DNA from: Mycolicibacterium tusciae
GTDB taxonomy: Bacteria; Actinomycetota; Actinomycetes; Mycobacteriales; Mycobacteriaceae
Direction: 5' to 3'
Assembly (NCBI RefSeq): GCF_002086795.1
Contig: NZ_MVIM01000002.1
Span: 434,001 to 498,000 of the forward strand
Length of the DNA stretch: 64,000 nucleotides
Positions 57,302 through 64,000 of this stretch are shown in pieces (position 1 is the stretch's first letter; every line of letters begins with the position of its first letter). The position numbers and the translations under genes were made by a program. The notes under the pieces are model-generated. The model was not told the DNA's origin and made no database searches. It saw only the letters and a program-made list of their open reading frames with translations.

Positions 57302-58258
57302 TCAGGCCTTGACGTCCCGCTCCGCGTCGCGGCTTCGGCTGGCATGCAAACTCCAGAGGATCGAACCGGTGAGGGTGATGACGATGACGCCCAAAGTCAG
57401 TGGGATGGGCAGTTTGCCCACAGGCGTCTCGGAGAGGATCAGCTTGATTCCGGCGAAAGCGAGCAGTAGCGCCAGGCCATAGTGCAGCTTGGTGAATCGT
57501 CGGAGCAGTCCGGCCAGGCAGAAGTAGAGCGAGCGCAGACCGAGAACTGCGAACGCGTTGGCAGTCCACACCAGGAAGGTGCTGGTGGTGATGGCCAGCA
57601 CCGCAGCCACGGAGTCGATGGCGAAGATCAGGTCTGTTGCTTCGACTGCGATCAACACGACGAACAGCAGCGTGGCCACTCGTCTGCCCTGGATGCGGGT
57701 GAACAACCTTGCGCCGTGGTAGCGAGAGTCGATGGGCACGATTCGGCGAACCAATCGAACCAGCAGGTTGCGTTCCGGGTCCATTTCCTGGTTGTTGTGA
57801 AGTGCCATCTTGTATGCGGTGTAGACCAGGAACGCGCCGAACACGTAGGCCGTCCAGAAGAAGGTGTTGAGCAACTCCACGCCGACGAAGATGAAGACCA
57901 GCCGAAAGATCAGCGCGCCGATGACGCCCCAGAACAAGATCTTGTGTTGGTAGCGATCTGGGACGGCGAAGTACGCGAAGATCATGGCGAACACGAATAC
58001 GTTGTCGACCGAGAGCGCCTTCTCGATGAGATATCCGGCGTAGTAGGCGCCGGCGGCGTCACCGCCGTAGGTCCACCACACCACGGCGCCGAAGCCCAAC
58101 CCCGCCGCGATCCACACCGTCGACCAGATCGCGGCTTCGCGGAAGCCGACGACGTGGTGATCGCGGTGCAGGATCAAATCGATTGCGAGCATGGTCAGGA
58201 TGACGGCGCTCAAGGCGATCCAAGCCCACACCGGCACGTCCAACGACAACTGGTTCAC
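57302..58258 (-). CDS. TerC/Alx-family membrane protein
   Basis: This 318-residue TerC-family protein has about nine membrane helices. The two family signature segments are EKALSVDNVFVFAMIFAYF (near 79) and DLIFAIDSVAAVLAIT (near 214), with the acidic residues that could bind metal. Members are linked to Mn2+ export, alkaline response or tellurite resistance. No ter genes are adjacent, so metal export (Mn) is the better guess. An AT-rich palindrome lies just upstream. The start is GTG 58258. Confidence 0.9.
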   Translation of the reverse strand: MNQLSLDVPVWAWIALSAVILTMLAIDLILHRDHHVVGFREAAIWSTVWIAAGLGFGAVVWWTYGGDAAGAYYAGYLIEKALSVDNVFVFAMIFAYFAVPDRYQHKILFWGVIGALIFRLVFIFVGVELLNTFFWTAYVFGAFLVYTAYKMALHNNQEMDPERNLLVRLVRRIVPIDSRYHGARLFTRIQGRRVATLLFVVLIAVEATDLIFAIDSVAAVLAITTSTFLVWTANAFAVLGLRSLYFCLAGLLRRFTKLHYGLALLLAFAGIKLILSETPVGKLPIPLTLGVIVITLTGSILWSLHASRSRDAERDVKA

Positions 58259-58295
58259 AGTGTTGATTACCTACCCTCGGCTCGCGCATGGTCTC

Positions 58296-58325
58296 CGTAA
58301 TATTTGTAACGAAATGTATATTACG
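58296..58325. promoter_or_regulatory. AT-rich palindrome upstream of terC
   Basis: CGTAATAT (58296-58303) and ATATTACG (58318-58325) form perfect 8-base arms around a 14-base spacer (TTGTAACGAAATGT, itself partly symmetric: ATTT..AAAT). It is strongly AT-rich compared with the surroundings and lies about 40 bases upstream of terC. It is a likely operator or promoter region, possibly for the adjacent winged-helix protein or a metal regulator. Confidence 0.6.
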
Positions 58326-58381
58326 AATTCTACTTCGTCAATTGGAGGCGCGACGTAGCGCGGAGGGCCGTGCGGGGCGGC

Positions 58382-58933
58382 TCAGTCGGGAAAGTCCAGC
58401 GGCACGTTCAACGTGGTGATGGTCGCGGCCAGCCCGTCGTACTGGGCGGCCAGCATGCAGAACTCGATGAGCTGTGTCTTGGTCAGGTGCCGGGCCAATA
58501 CCGCCCACGTCTCCGGTGAGACGCCACGGGTGACGACGAACTCGTCCGTGGCGGTGATGAGTGCGCGCTGTCTCTCGGTCAGGCCGTCGGCGTCGGGACC
58601 TTCGAAGATCTTGGCCTGGATCTCGGGACCGATGCCGCGGCTGCGGGCCAGCCGACGGTGCTGCTGAAGTTCGTACTCGCAGTTGCGGAGGTGGCCGACC
58701 CGCAGGATCACGGTCTCCGAGTCGCGCCTCGACAGCTTGGACAGCATCCCCAGCAGCAGTCCGCTGTAGGGCAGCCAGGCCAGGAACAGAAGCCGGTGCT
58801 GGCCAAGCACGTTGAAGAGGCTGAACCTCGGCGCGCGGATCACCCTGGCGCCGAGCTTGGCGATCGCCCAATTGAGTGGCCCGAGTTCCTTGAATCCGCC
58901 CGGCGCTATGCGCGCGGGCTCGATTGCGCTCAC
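58382..58933 (-). CDS. Carboxymuconolactone decarboxylase-family (AhpD-like) protein (Rv0464c-like)
   Basis: This 183-residue all-helical protein contains the CMD-domain block VGHLRNCEYELQQHRRLARS (near 79-98), where one Cys, Glu and His stand in place of the CxxC-His of AhpD. With only one Cys, peroxiredoxin-type reduction is unlikely. It starts with GTG 58933 and lies 14 bases after the ramB stop, so it is likely co-transcribed with ramB. Confidence 0.87.
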   Translation of the reverse strand: MSAIEPARIAPGGFKELGPLNWAIAKLGARVIRAPRFSLFNVLGQHRLLFLAWLPYSGLLLGMLSKLSRRDSETVILRVGHLRNCEYELQQHRRLARSRGIGPEIQAKIFEGPDADGLTERQRALITATDEFVVTRGVSPETWAVLARHLTKTQLIEFCMLAAQYDGLAATITTLNVPLDFPD

Positions 58934-58947
58934 CGTAGCGAGTCTAA

Positions 58948-60375
58948 CTAGGACTGCTTGACCAGATAGGGCGACACAGTGCTGCGGTGCTCGTCGATGT
59001 CCAGTGCGCGGCCGAGCGCAGGGAAGGCCCGCTGCGGGCAGTTGTCCCGCTCGCAGACGCGGCAGCCGGCGCCGATCGGAGTCGAGTTGTCGCCCGACAG
59101 ATCCAGGCCCTCCGAGTAGACCAGTCGGTGCGCGTGACGTAACTCGCAGCCGAGGCCGATCGCGAAGGTCTTACCCGGCTGGCCGTACCGATGGGCGCGG
59201 CGCTCGACCGTGCGGGCCACCCACATGTAGTTGCGCCCATCGGGCATCTGCGCGATCTGCACGCCGATCTTTCCGGGACTCGCGAACGTCTCGTAGACAT
59301 TCCACAGCGGGCAGGTTCCACCGCTCGATGAGAAGTGAAAGCCCGTGGCGGACTGTCGCTTTGACATGTTGCCCGCGCGGTCGACTCGAACGAATGACAG
59401 CGGCACCCCCCGCATCGAGGGTCGTTGCAGGGTGGACAGTCGGTGCGCAATCGTCTCGAAAGAGACGGCGTAGAAAGCCGAGAGGCGTTCGACGTCGTAG
59501 CGGAACTTCTCGGCAACTTCGTGAAACTGCCGGTACGGCAACACAGTTGCGGCCGCGAAGTAGTTCGCGAGACCCAAGCGCGCGAGCACGGTCGACTCCT
59601 CGCTGGTGAAGTTGCCCTCGTCGACGAGCTTGTCGATCAGCCCACCGAACTCCAGATACGCCAGCTCGGCGGCCATCCTGAAGACCGTCTGCCCCGACGA
59701 CAGGTGGCCGCTGATCTCCAGGGTCTTGGAAACCGGGTCGTATCGGTGCAACACCGTTCCGCCCAGGTCGATTTGCTGCTTGATGTGCACGCCGTGGACC
59801 CTGGTCAGCCGGTCGGCCAGCTCGCGCGTCAGCTCCGCGCGGTGCATCCGCATCCGGATCGTGAGGTCTTCGGCGGCGGTGTCGAGCTCGTGCAGGTAGT
59901 TCTGCCGCTGATAGAAGTAGTCGCGGACCTCCTCGTGCGGCATCGTGATCGCGCCGGACCCAGAGCTCAAGCCGCTGCTGTCGGAGTGCCTGTCCTCGGT
60001 TGCGGCGGCCAGCTGCGCGGTGGTCAACCGGTAGCGTCGGTGCAGGTTCACCATGGCGTGCGCGAGTGCCGGATGCGAGCTGACCATGTCCGAGATCTCG
60101 GCAAGATCGACGTCGATCGCCACGTCTCGATCGAGGGTCACCTCGCGCAGCTCGGCGACCAGCCGGGTGTCGTCCTCGGAGGCGAAGAACGTCGCATCCA
60201 CCCCGAACACCTCGGTGATCCGCAACAGGACCGACACGGTCAGCGGACGTACGTCGTGCTCGATCTGGTTGAGATAACTCGGCGAGATTCCCAGCATCTG
60301 GGCCAGTGCCGCCTGGCTGTAGCCCCGTTCTCCGCGGAGTTGCCGGACACGGGAGCCGACGAACGTTTTGGCCAC
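58948..60375 (-). CDS. ramB: RamB, regulator of acetate and glyoxylate metabolism
   Basis: This 475-residue regulator has an XRE-type helix-turn-helix (residues 8-62; SQAALAQMLGISPSYLNQIE) and an IclR/short-chain-fatty-acid-type ligand half (FAIGLGCELRHAHRLVYSEG). The C-terminal Cys cluster GCRVCERDNCPQ (Cys438, 441, 446) may bind a metal. RamB represses its own gene and isocitrate lyase in mycobacteria and corynebacteria. Inverted repeats near 60407-60425 and a RamB-like box before icl fit this. GTG 60375 gives the conserved N-terminus. Confidence 0.96.
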   Translation of the reverse strand: MAKTFVGSRVRQLRGERGYSQAALAQMLGISPSYLNQIEHDVRPLTVSVLLRITEVFGVDATFFASEDDTRLVAELREVTLDRDVAIDVDLAEISDMVSSHPALAHAMVNLHRRYRLTTAQLAAATEDRHSDSSGLSSGSGAITMPHEEVRDYFYQRQNYLHELDTAAEDLTIRMRMHRAELTRELADRLTRVHGVHIKQQIDLGGTVLHRYDPVSKTLEISGHLSSGQTVFRMAAELAYLEFGGLIDKLVDEGNFTSEESTVLARLGLANYFAAATVLPYRQFHEVAEKFRYDVERLSAFYAVSFETIAHRLSTLQRPSMRGVPLSFVRVDRAGNMSKRQSATGFHFSSSGGTCPLWNVYETFASPGKIGVQIAQMPDGRNYMWVARTVERRAHRYGQPGKTFAIGLGCELRHAHRLVYSEGLDLSGDNSTPIGAGCRVCERDNCPQRAFPALGRALDIDEHRSTVSPYLVKQS

Positions 60376-60406
60376 GTCAACCAGCGTAACGCCGGACTAG
60401 CACAGT

Positions 60407-60425
60407 TGCGAAGCATGCCTTCGCA
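60407..60425. promoter_or_regulatory. Inverted repeat in the ramB/thioesterase gap (candidate RamB site)
   Basis: TGCGAAG (60407-60413) and CTTCGCA (60419-60425) are perfect arms around CATGC. It lies 32 bases upstream of the ramB start and about 40 bases before the thioesterase start. The arms recall the RamB half-site (TTTGCAAA-like). Autoregulation of ramB is known in the group. Confidence 0.55.
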
Positions 60426-60463
60426 TTGTTGGCAGTTCAGGCGCTATGGCAGGATCGTTGGTC

Positions 60464-61276
60464 ATGGGAGGCGAGCCGACTACCGGTCTGGCGAAGGTGA
60501 TGATGCCTGTGCCCGATCCGCACCCCGATGTGTTCGACATCGAATGGCCCCTGCGCGTCGCCGACGTCGATCGCGCCGGCCGGCTCAAATTCGACGCCGC
60601 CACCAGGCACATCCAGGACATCGGCTCAGATCAGCTGCGCGAGATGGGGTACGAGGAAACCCACCCGCTGTGGATCGTCCGTCGCACGATGGTCGACCTG
60701 ATCAGGCCCATCGAGTTCAAGGACATGTTGCGCCTGCGCCGCTGGTGCTCGGGCACGTCCAACCGGTGGTGCGAGATGCGGGTCCGCGTAGATGGGCGCA
60801 AGGGCGGATTGATGGAATCCGAGGCGTTCTGGATCAACATCAACCAGGAGACGCAGGGGCCGGCCCGCATCTCCGACGACTTCCTCGAAGGCCTGCAGCG
60901 CACCACCGATATCAATCGGCTGCGGTGGAAGGCCTATCTGAAGGCCGGCAGCCGCGAGGACGCGGACGAGATTCGCGACTATCCGGTTCGCGTCAGCGAC
61001 ATCGACATCTTCGACCACATGAACAACTCGGTGTACTGGTCGGTGGTCGAGGACTATCTGTTCAAGACACCCGAGCTTTTGAAGGCACCCTTGCGGGTGA
61101 CGATCGAGCACGACGCCCCGGTAGGACTCGGCGACAAGCTCGAGATCATCACCCACGTTCATCGGCCCGGCACGACTGACAAATTCGGCGCCGAACTGTC
61201 GGATCGCACTGTTACAACGCTCACATATGCCGTTGGCGACGAGACCAAAGCCATCGCATCGATCTTCGCGCTCTGA
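60464..61276 (+). CDS. Acyl-ACP thioesterase-like protein (Rv0466-like)
   Basis: This protein has two hot-dog folds of the acyl-ACP thioesterase family (bacterial FatA/FatB relatives). Catalytic-type blocks are RHIQDIGSDQLREMGYEETH (near residue 48) and SDIDIFDHMNNSVYWSVVED (near 182) with Asn-His. It likely frees fatty acids from acyl carriers. Starts at ATG 60446, 60464 and 60500/60503 are all possible; GAAGG at 60493-60497 favours 60503, whereas AGGA at 60449 favours 60464. The gene precedes icl on the same strand. Confidence 0.9.
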   Translation: MGGEPTTGLAKVMMPVPDPHPDVFDIEWPLRVADVDRAGRLKFDAATRHIQDIGSDQLREMGYEETHPLWIVRRTMVDLIRPIEFKDMLRLRRWCSGTSNRWCEMRVRVDGRKGGLMESEAFWININQETQGPARISDDFLEGLQRTTDINRLRWKAYLKAGSREDADEIRDYPVRVSDIDIFDHMNNSVYWSVVEDYLFKTPELLKAPLRVTIEHDAPVGLGDKLEIITHVHRPGTTDKFGAELSDRTVTTLTYAVGDETKAIASIFAL

Positions 61277-61290
61277 CGCCCTCTCCCTAA

Positions 61291-61306
61291 CAGTACGACC
61301 GTACTG
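61291..61306. promoter_or_regulatory. Perfect dyad upstream of icl
   Basis: CAGTACG (61291-61297), AC, CGTACTG (61300-61306) is a perfect 7-base inverted repeat in the 257-base gap before icl. It is a typical size for a TetR- or GntR-type operator. Its position, just after the thioesterase stop and far from the icl ATG, could also reflect a short hairpin after the upstream gene. Confidence 0.45.
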
Positions 61307-61366
61307 ACGTGCACAAATCGGTTACCAGCAAGTAGCTTCTGAACCGTTTCAGGGAACTGCCACCTT

Positions 61367-61381
61367 CGCAACCTTTGCAAC
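61367..61381 (+). promoter_or_regulatory. RamB-like box upstream of icl
   Basis: CGCAACCTTTGCAAC differs from the corynebacterial RamB consensus AAACTTTGCAAA at only two core positions. It lies about 155 bases upstream of the icl start codon, in an otherwise gene-free region, which is consistent with RamB control of icl. Confidence 0.6.
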
Positions 61382-61533
61382 ATGGGATGGCGGCTTGGCG
61401 AAAATTGGCAATCAAAACGGGTGGACCTGCGCGTATGGCGTGATGCATCCTCGTAGCAGCGGAACAGCCAAGTTTGTTGAGTATTAGCAAGCCGAGCCCC
61501 GCCGGCTATGCAAAGCGATTCGAAGGAGCAGCC

Positions 61534-62820
61534 ATGTCCACTGTGGGCACGCCGAAGTCACCCGAACAGATCCAGCACGACTGGGATACCAACCCGCGCT
61601 GGAAGGGCATCACCCGTACGTACACCCCGGCCGACGTGGTCGCACTGCAGGGTTCCGTCGTCGAGGAGGCCACTTTGGCCCGCCGCGGCGCCGAGGTGCT
61701 GTGGAACCAACTGCACGACATGGAGTTCGTCAACTCGCTCGGCGCGCTGACCGGCAACATGGCCGTCCAGCAGGTGCGTGCCGGCCTGAAGGCCATCTAC
61801 CTGTCGGGCTGGCAGGTCGCCGGGGACGCGAATCTGTCCGGTCACACCTACCCGGACCAGAGCCTCTACCCGGCCAACTCGGTGCCGCAGGTGATCCGTC
61901 GCATCAACAACGCGCTGCTGCGCGCCGACGAGATCGCCAAGGTCGAGGGCGACACCTCGGTGGAGAACTGGCTCGCCCCGATCGTCGCCGACGGTGAGGC
62001 CGGCTTCGGCGGTGCGCTGAACGTCTACGAGCTGCAGAAGGCGATGATCGCCGCAGGCGTTGCGGGGTCGCACTGGGAAGATCAGCTGGCGTCGGAGAAG
62101 AAGTGCGGCCACCTCGGTGGCAAGGTGCTGATCCCCACCCAGCAGCACATTCGCACCCTGACCTCGGCGCGCCTGGCTGCCGACGTCGCCGACGTGCCGA
62201 CCGTCGTGATCGCGCGTACCGATGCCGAGGCCGCCACGCTCATCACCTCCGATGTCGATGAGCGGGACCGCCCGTTCATCACGGGCGAGCGGACCAAGGA
62301 AGGCTTCTACCGCGTCCGCAACGGTCTCGAGCCGTGCATCGCGCGCGCCAAGGCCTACGCGCCGTTCTCGGACCTGATCTGGATGGAAACCGGCACCCCG
62401 GACCTCGAGCTGGCCGCGAAGTTCGCCGAGGGCGTCAAGAGCGAGTTCCCCGACCAGATGCTGGCGTACAACTGCTCGCCGTCGTTCAACTGGAAGAAGC
62501 ACCTCGACGACGCGACCATCGCGAAGTTCCAGAAGGAGCTCGGCGCGATGGGCTTCAAGTTCCAGTTCATCACGCTGGCCGGCTTCCACGCCCTGAACTA
62601 CTCGATGTTCGATCTGGCCTACGGCTACGCCCGCAACCAGATGAGCGCCTACGTCGAGCTGCAGGAGCGCGAGTTCGACGCCGAAGAGCGCGGTTACACC
62701 GCCACCAAGCACCAGCGTGAGGTCGGTGCCGGCTACTTCGACCGGATCGCCACCACCGTCGACCCGACCAGCTCGACCACCGCGCTCGCGGGTTCGACCG
62801 AAGAGGGTCAGTTCCACTGA
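61534..62820 (+). CDS. icl: Isocitrate lyase (Icl1 type)
   Basis: This 428-residue enzyme splits isocitrate to succinate and glyoxylate, the first step of the glyoxylate bypass. It also acts as methylisocitrate lyase in mycobacteria. The catalytic segment KKCGH is at 189-193 (Cys191); other blocks are [20 protein letters not shown] and WMETGTPD. The length equals known short-form Icl1. ATG 61534 has GAAGGAG (61522-61528) about five bases upstream. RamB-like box, upstream dyad and terminator support single-gene control. Confidence 0.98.
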   Translation: MSTVGTPKSPEQIQHDWDTNPRWKGITRTYTPADVVALQGSVVEEATLARRGAEVLWNQLHDMEFVNSLGALTGNMAVQQVRAGLKAIYLSGWQVAGDANLSGHTYPDQSLYPANSVPQVIRRINNALLRADEIAKVEGDTSVENWLAPIVADGEAGFGGALNVYELQKAMIAAGVAGSHWEDQLASEKKCGHLGGKVLIPTQQHIRTLTSARLAADVADVPTVVIARTDAEAATLITSDVDERDRPFITGERTKEGFYRVRNGLEPCIARAKAYAPFSDLIWMETGTPDLELAAKFAEGVKSEFPDQMLAYNCSPSFNWKKHLDDATIAKFQKELGAMGFKFQFITLAGFHALNYSMFDLAYGYARNQMSAYVELQEREFDAEERGYTATKHQREVGAGYFDRIATTVDPTSSTTALAGSTEEGQFH

Positions 62821-62834
62821 GCTTGTAAGCCCGC

Positions 62835-62892
62835 CGAGCAGACGCAAAGTCCCCTTCACGCGCGGCGTGTCGGGGGCTTTTGCGTCTGCTCG
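62835..62892 (+). terminator. Compound hairpin terminator after icl
   Basis: The outer arms CGAGCAGACGCAAAGTCCCC (62835-62854) and GGGGGCTTTTGCGTCTGCTCG-like sequence (62872-62892, one bulge) enclose an inner CACGC/GCGTG stem. The AGTCCCC...GGGGGCTTTT part is a standard intrinsic terminator with a short T-run; the outer arms extend the helix unusually far on both sides. It lies 23 bases before fadB2. Confidence 0.82.
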
Positions 62893-62915
62893 CCCTTCTG
62901 TTGGAGAGTGTGGAC

Positions 62916-63770
62916 GTGAGCATTGAACGGGTCGGCGTCATCGGCGCCGGGCAGATGGGTTCGGGAATCGCCGAGGTGTCGGCCAAGGCCGGCGCGGATG
63001 TGCTCGTCTTCGAGCCGACCGACGAGTTGGTGACGGCGGGAAACCAGAGGCTCACCCAGTCGCTGGAACGCGCAGCCGCAAAAGGCAAGCTCAGCGAGGA
63101 CGATCGCGACGCGGCGCTGGCCCGCCTGAAGTTCACCACCGACCTCGCCGACCTGGCTGACCGTCAGTTGGTAATCGAGGCGGTCGTCGAGGACGAGGCG
63201 GTCAAGGGCAAGATCTTCGCCGAGCTCGACAGGGTGATCACCGATCCAGATGCGGTACTCGCATCGAACACGTCGAGCATCCCGATCATGAAGATTGCTG
63301 CGGCAACGCAGAATCCGAGCCGAGTGCTGGGCCTGCACTTCTTCAACCCGGTGCCGGTGCTGCCGCTGGTCGAGCTCGTGAGCACGCTGGTCACGTCGCC
63401 TGAAGCCGCCGCGCGCACCGAGCAGTTCGCGAGCGAGGTGCTGGGTAAGAAGGTGGTGCGCTGCGGGGATCGGTCGGGATTCATCGTCAATGCGCTGTTG
63501 GTGCCGTATCTGTTGGCAGCCATCAGAATGGCGGAGGCAGGGGTCGCGACCGTCGAGGACATCGATACCGCGGTGGTCGCCGGGCTGTCACATCCGATGG
63601 GCCCGCTGCGGCTGTCGGATCTGATCGGGCTCGACACCATGAAGCTCATCGCCGACTCGATGTACGACGAGTACAAGGACGCGAATTACGCTCCGCCGCC
63701 GCTGCTCTTGCGCATGGTCGAGGCGGGACAGCTGGGCAAGAAGTCAGGTCGGGGTTTCTACACGTACTGA
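62916..63770 (+). CDS. fadB2: 3-hydroxybutyryl-CoA dehydrogenase FadB2
   Basis: This 284-residue enzyme oxidises or reduces short-chain 3-hydroxyacyl-CoA with NAD(P). The cofactor motif is VGVIGAGQMGSGIAEVSAKA (near 6-25), with the catalytic Glu/His region LGLHFFNPVPVLPLVE (near 136) and SGFIVNALLVPYL. GTG 62916 has GGAGAG seven bases upstream; GTG 62910 is closer to the ribosome site and less likely. It follows icl after a terminator, so it has its own or residual transcription. Pathway fit: fatty acid and poly-hydroxybutyrate carbon use. Confidence 0.95.
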   Translation: MSIERVGVIGAGQMGSGIAEVSAKAGADVLVFEPTDELVTAGNQRLTQSLERAAAKGKLSEDDRDAALARLKFTTDLADLADRQLVIEAVVEDEAVKGKIFAELDRVITDPDAVLASNTSSIPIMKIAAATQNPSRVLGLHFFNPVPVLPLVELVSTLVTSPEAAARTEQFASEVLGKKVVRCGDRSGFIVNALLVPYLLAAIRMAEAGVATVEDIDTAVVAGLSHPMGPLRLSDLIGLDTMKLIADSMYDEYKDANYAPPPLLLRMVEAGQLGKKSGRGFYTY

Positions 63771-63802
63771 TGGTCGAGCGCGGGTAACCGGGCGGCGAGA
63801 TC

Positions 63803-64000
63803 TCAAGCCCCGGCGAGTCGCTTCTTCTCCGCCTCGACATCGAAATCGGCTGGGGGCCAAGATAAGCTCATCGACTCGAGGGCCTCGATCAACAGCTCGG
63901 TTATCGCCAGCCTGCTGTACCACTTTCGGTCGCACGGAATAACGTGCCATGGTGCGTAATCGGTCGACGTCTTGTCCAGCAGCGCCTGGTACGCCTCCTC
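63803..64000 (-). CDS. PPK2-family polyphosphate:nucleotide phosphotransferase (C-terminal part, 5' end outside window)
   Basis: The last 65 residues of a reverse-strand gene are visible. They read DYAPWHVIPCDRKWYSRLAI, then SLSWPPADFDVEAEKKRLAG before the stop, matching the C-terminus of PPK2-family polyphosphate phosphotransferases (APWHVIPxDRKWYxxL and WPxxDFDV). Walker motifs must lie outside the window. This is a second, different PPK2-type gene besides the one at 44342-45205. Confidence 0.85.
   Translation of the reverse strand, partial: EEAYQALLDKTSTDYAPWHVIPCDRKWYSRLAITELLIEALESMSLSWPPADFDVEAEKKRLAGA

Overview
The window reads as chromosome of a high-GC, probably fast-growing mycobacterium (Mycobacterium/Mycolicibacterium). 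The reasons are the GroEL2-type C-terminus (GGMGGMDF), the RamB/isocitrate lyase/FadB2 cluster, F420-type and UPF0677 methyltransferase families, frequent GTG/TTG starts, and a gene backbone that follows, as I remember it, the M. tuberculosis order thiC, xthA, GNAT gene, def, DUF3263 gene, LytR_C gene, sodC, YbdK-type ligase, LON-domain gene, AAA gene, pssA, psd, moeA, SDR, groEL2, then prolyl oligopeptidase, aldehyde dehydrogenase, DUF779 gene, lpd, ramB, thioesterase, icl, fadB2. I see no tRNA, rRNA, insertion sequence, phage gene or CRISPR array, and no gene-free stretch longer than about 260 bases. 

Region 1 (1-7.5 kb) is conserved core: thiC (cut by the window edge) under a TPP riboswitch, exonuclease III, an acetyltransferase coupled to peptide deformylase, and a forward run ending in a lipoprotein superoxide dismutase, a carboxylate-amine ligase and a LON-domain protein. 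Region 2 (7.5-21 kb) is an accessory block. It holds a complete Mrp cation/proton antiporter operon (fused AB, then C, D, E, F, G, each joined by a 4-base ATGA overlap) ending in a methyltransferase, then an FAD monooxygenase, an ArsB/NhaD-type permease with a CBS protein, a NarL-type two-component pair, and a DUF1707 gene divergent from a methyltransferase across a striking 20-bp inverted repeat. Region 3 (21-27 kb) is core again: a reverse-strand SDR-moeA-psd-pssA-AAA ATPase run linking phosphatidylserine and phosphatidylethanolamine synthesis to a double-ring AAA protein. 

Region 4 (27-35.6 kb) is an accessory block lying between two closely related SDR genes. It has a deazaflavin-type oxidoreductase, a pair of bacterial PH-domain membrane proteins, a HAD phosphatase, an SRPBCC protein, an EmbR-like regulator with a FHA domain, an orphan SF2 helicase and a cupin. 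The second SDR is divergent from a TetR regulator across a tandem operator. Region 5 (36-38 kb) is monocistronic groEL2 with two CIRCE boxes and a strong terminator. Region 6 (38-50 kb) is accessory: an AbiEi/DUF559-like protein, PPOX plus D-aminoacylase-type amidohydrolase, VOC, DinB, PAP2, aldehyde dehydrogenase, PPK2, membrane and DUF2889 genes, a crotonase lacking the usual acids, and an iron-box-preceded efeOB pair. 

Region 7 (50-64 kb) returns to core: S9 peptidase, aldehyde dehydrogenase plus DUF779, two membrane genes, lipoamide dehydrogenase, an inserted terC/winged-helix pair, then ramB, thioesterase, isocitrate lyase and fadB2 (acetate and fatty-acid carbon use). The window ends inside a second PPK2-family gene. 

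No single gene cluster here is clearly an undescribed system. The most interesting unexplained signals are regulatory DNA: several long, precise inverted repeats between genes, and a 16-base palindromic sequence present inside two unrelated coding regions.
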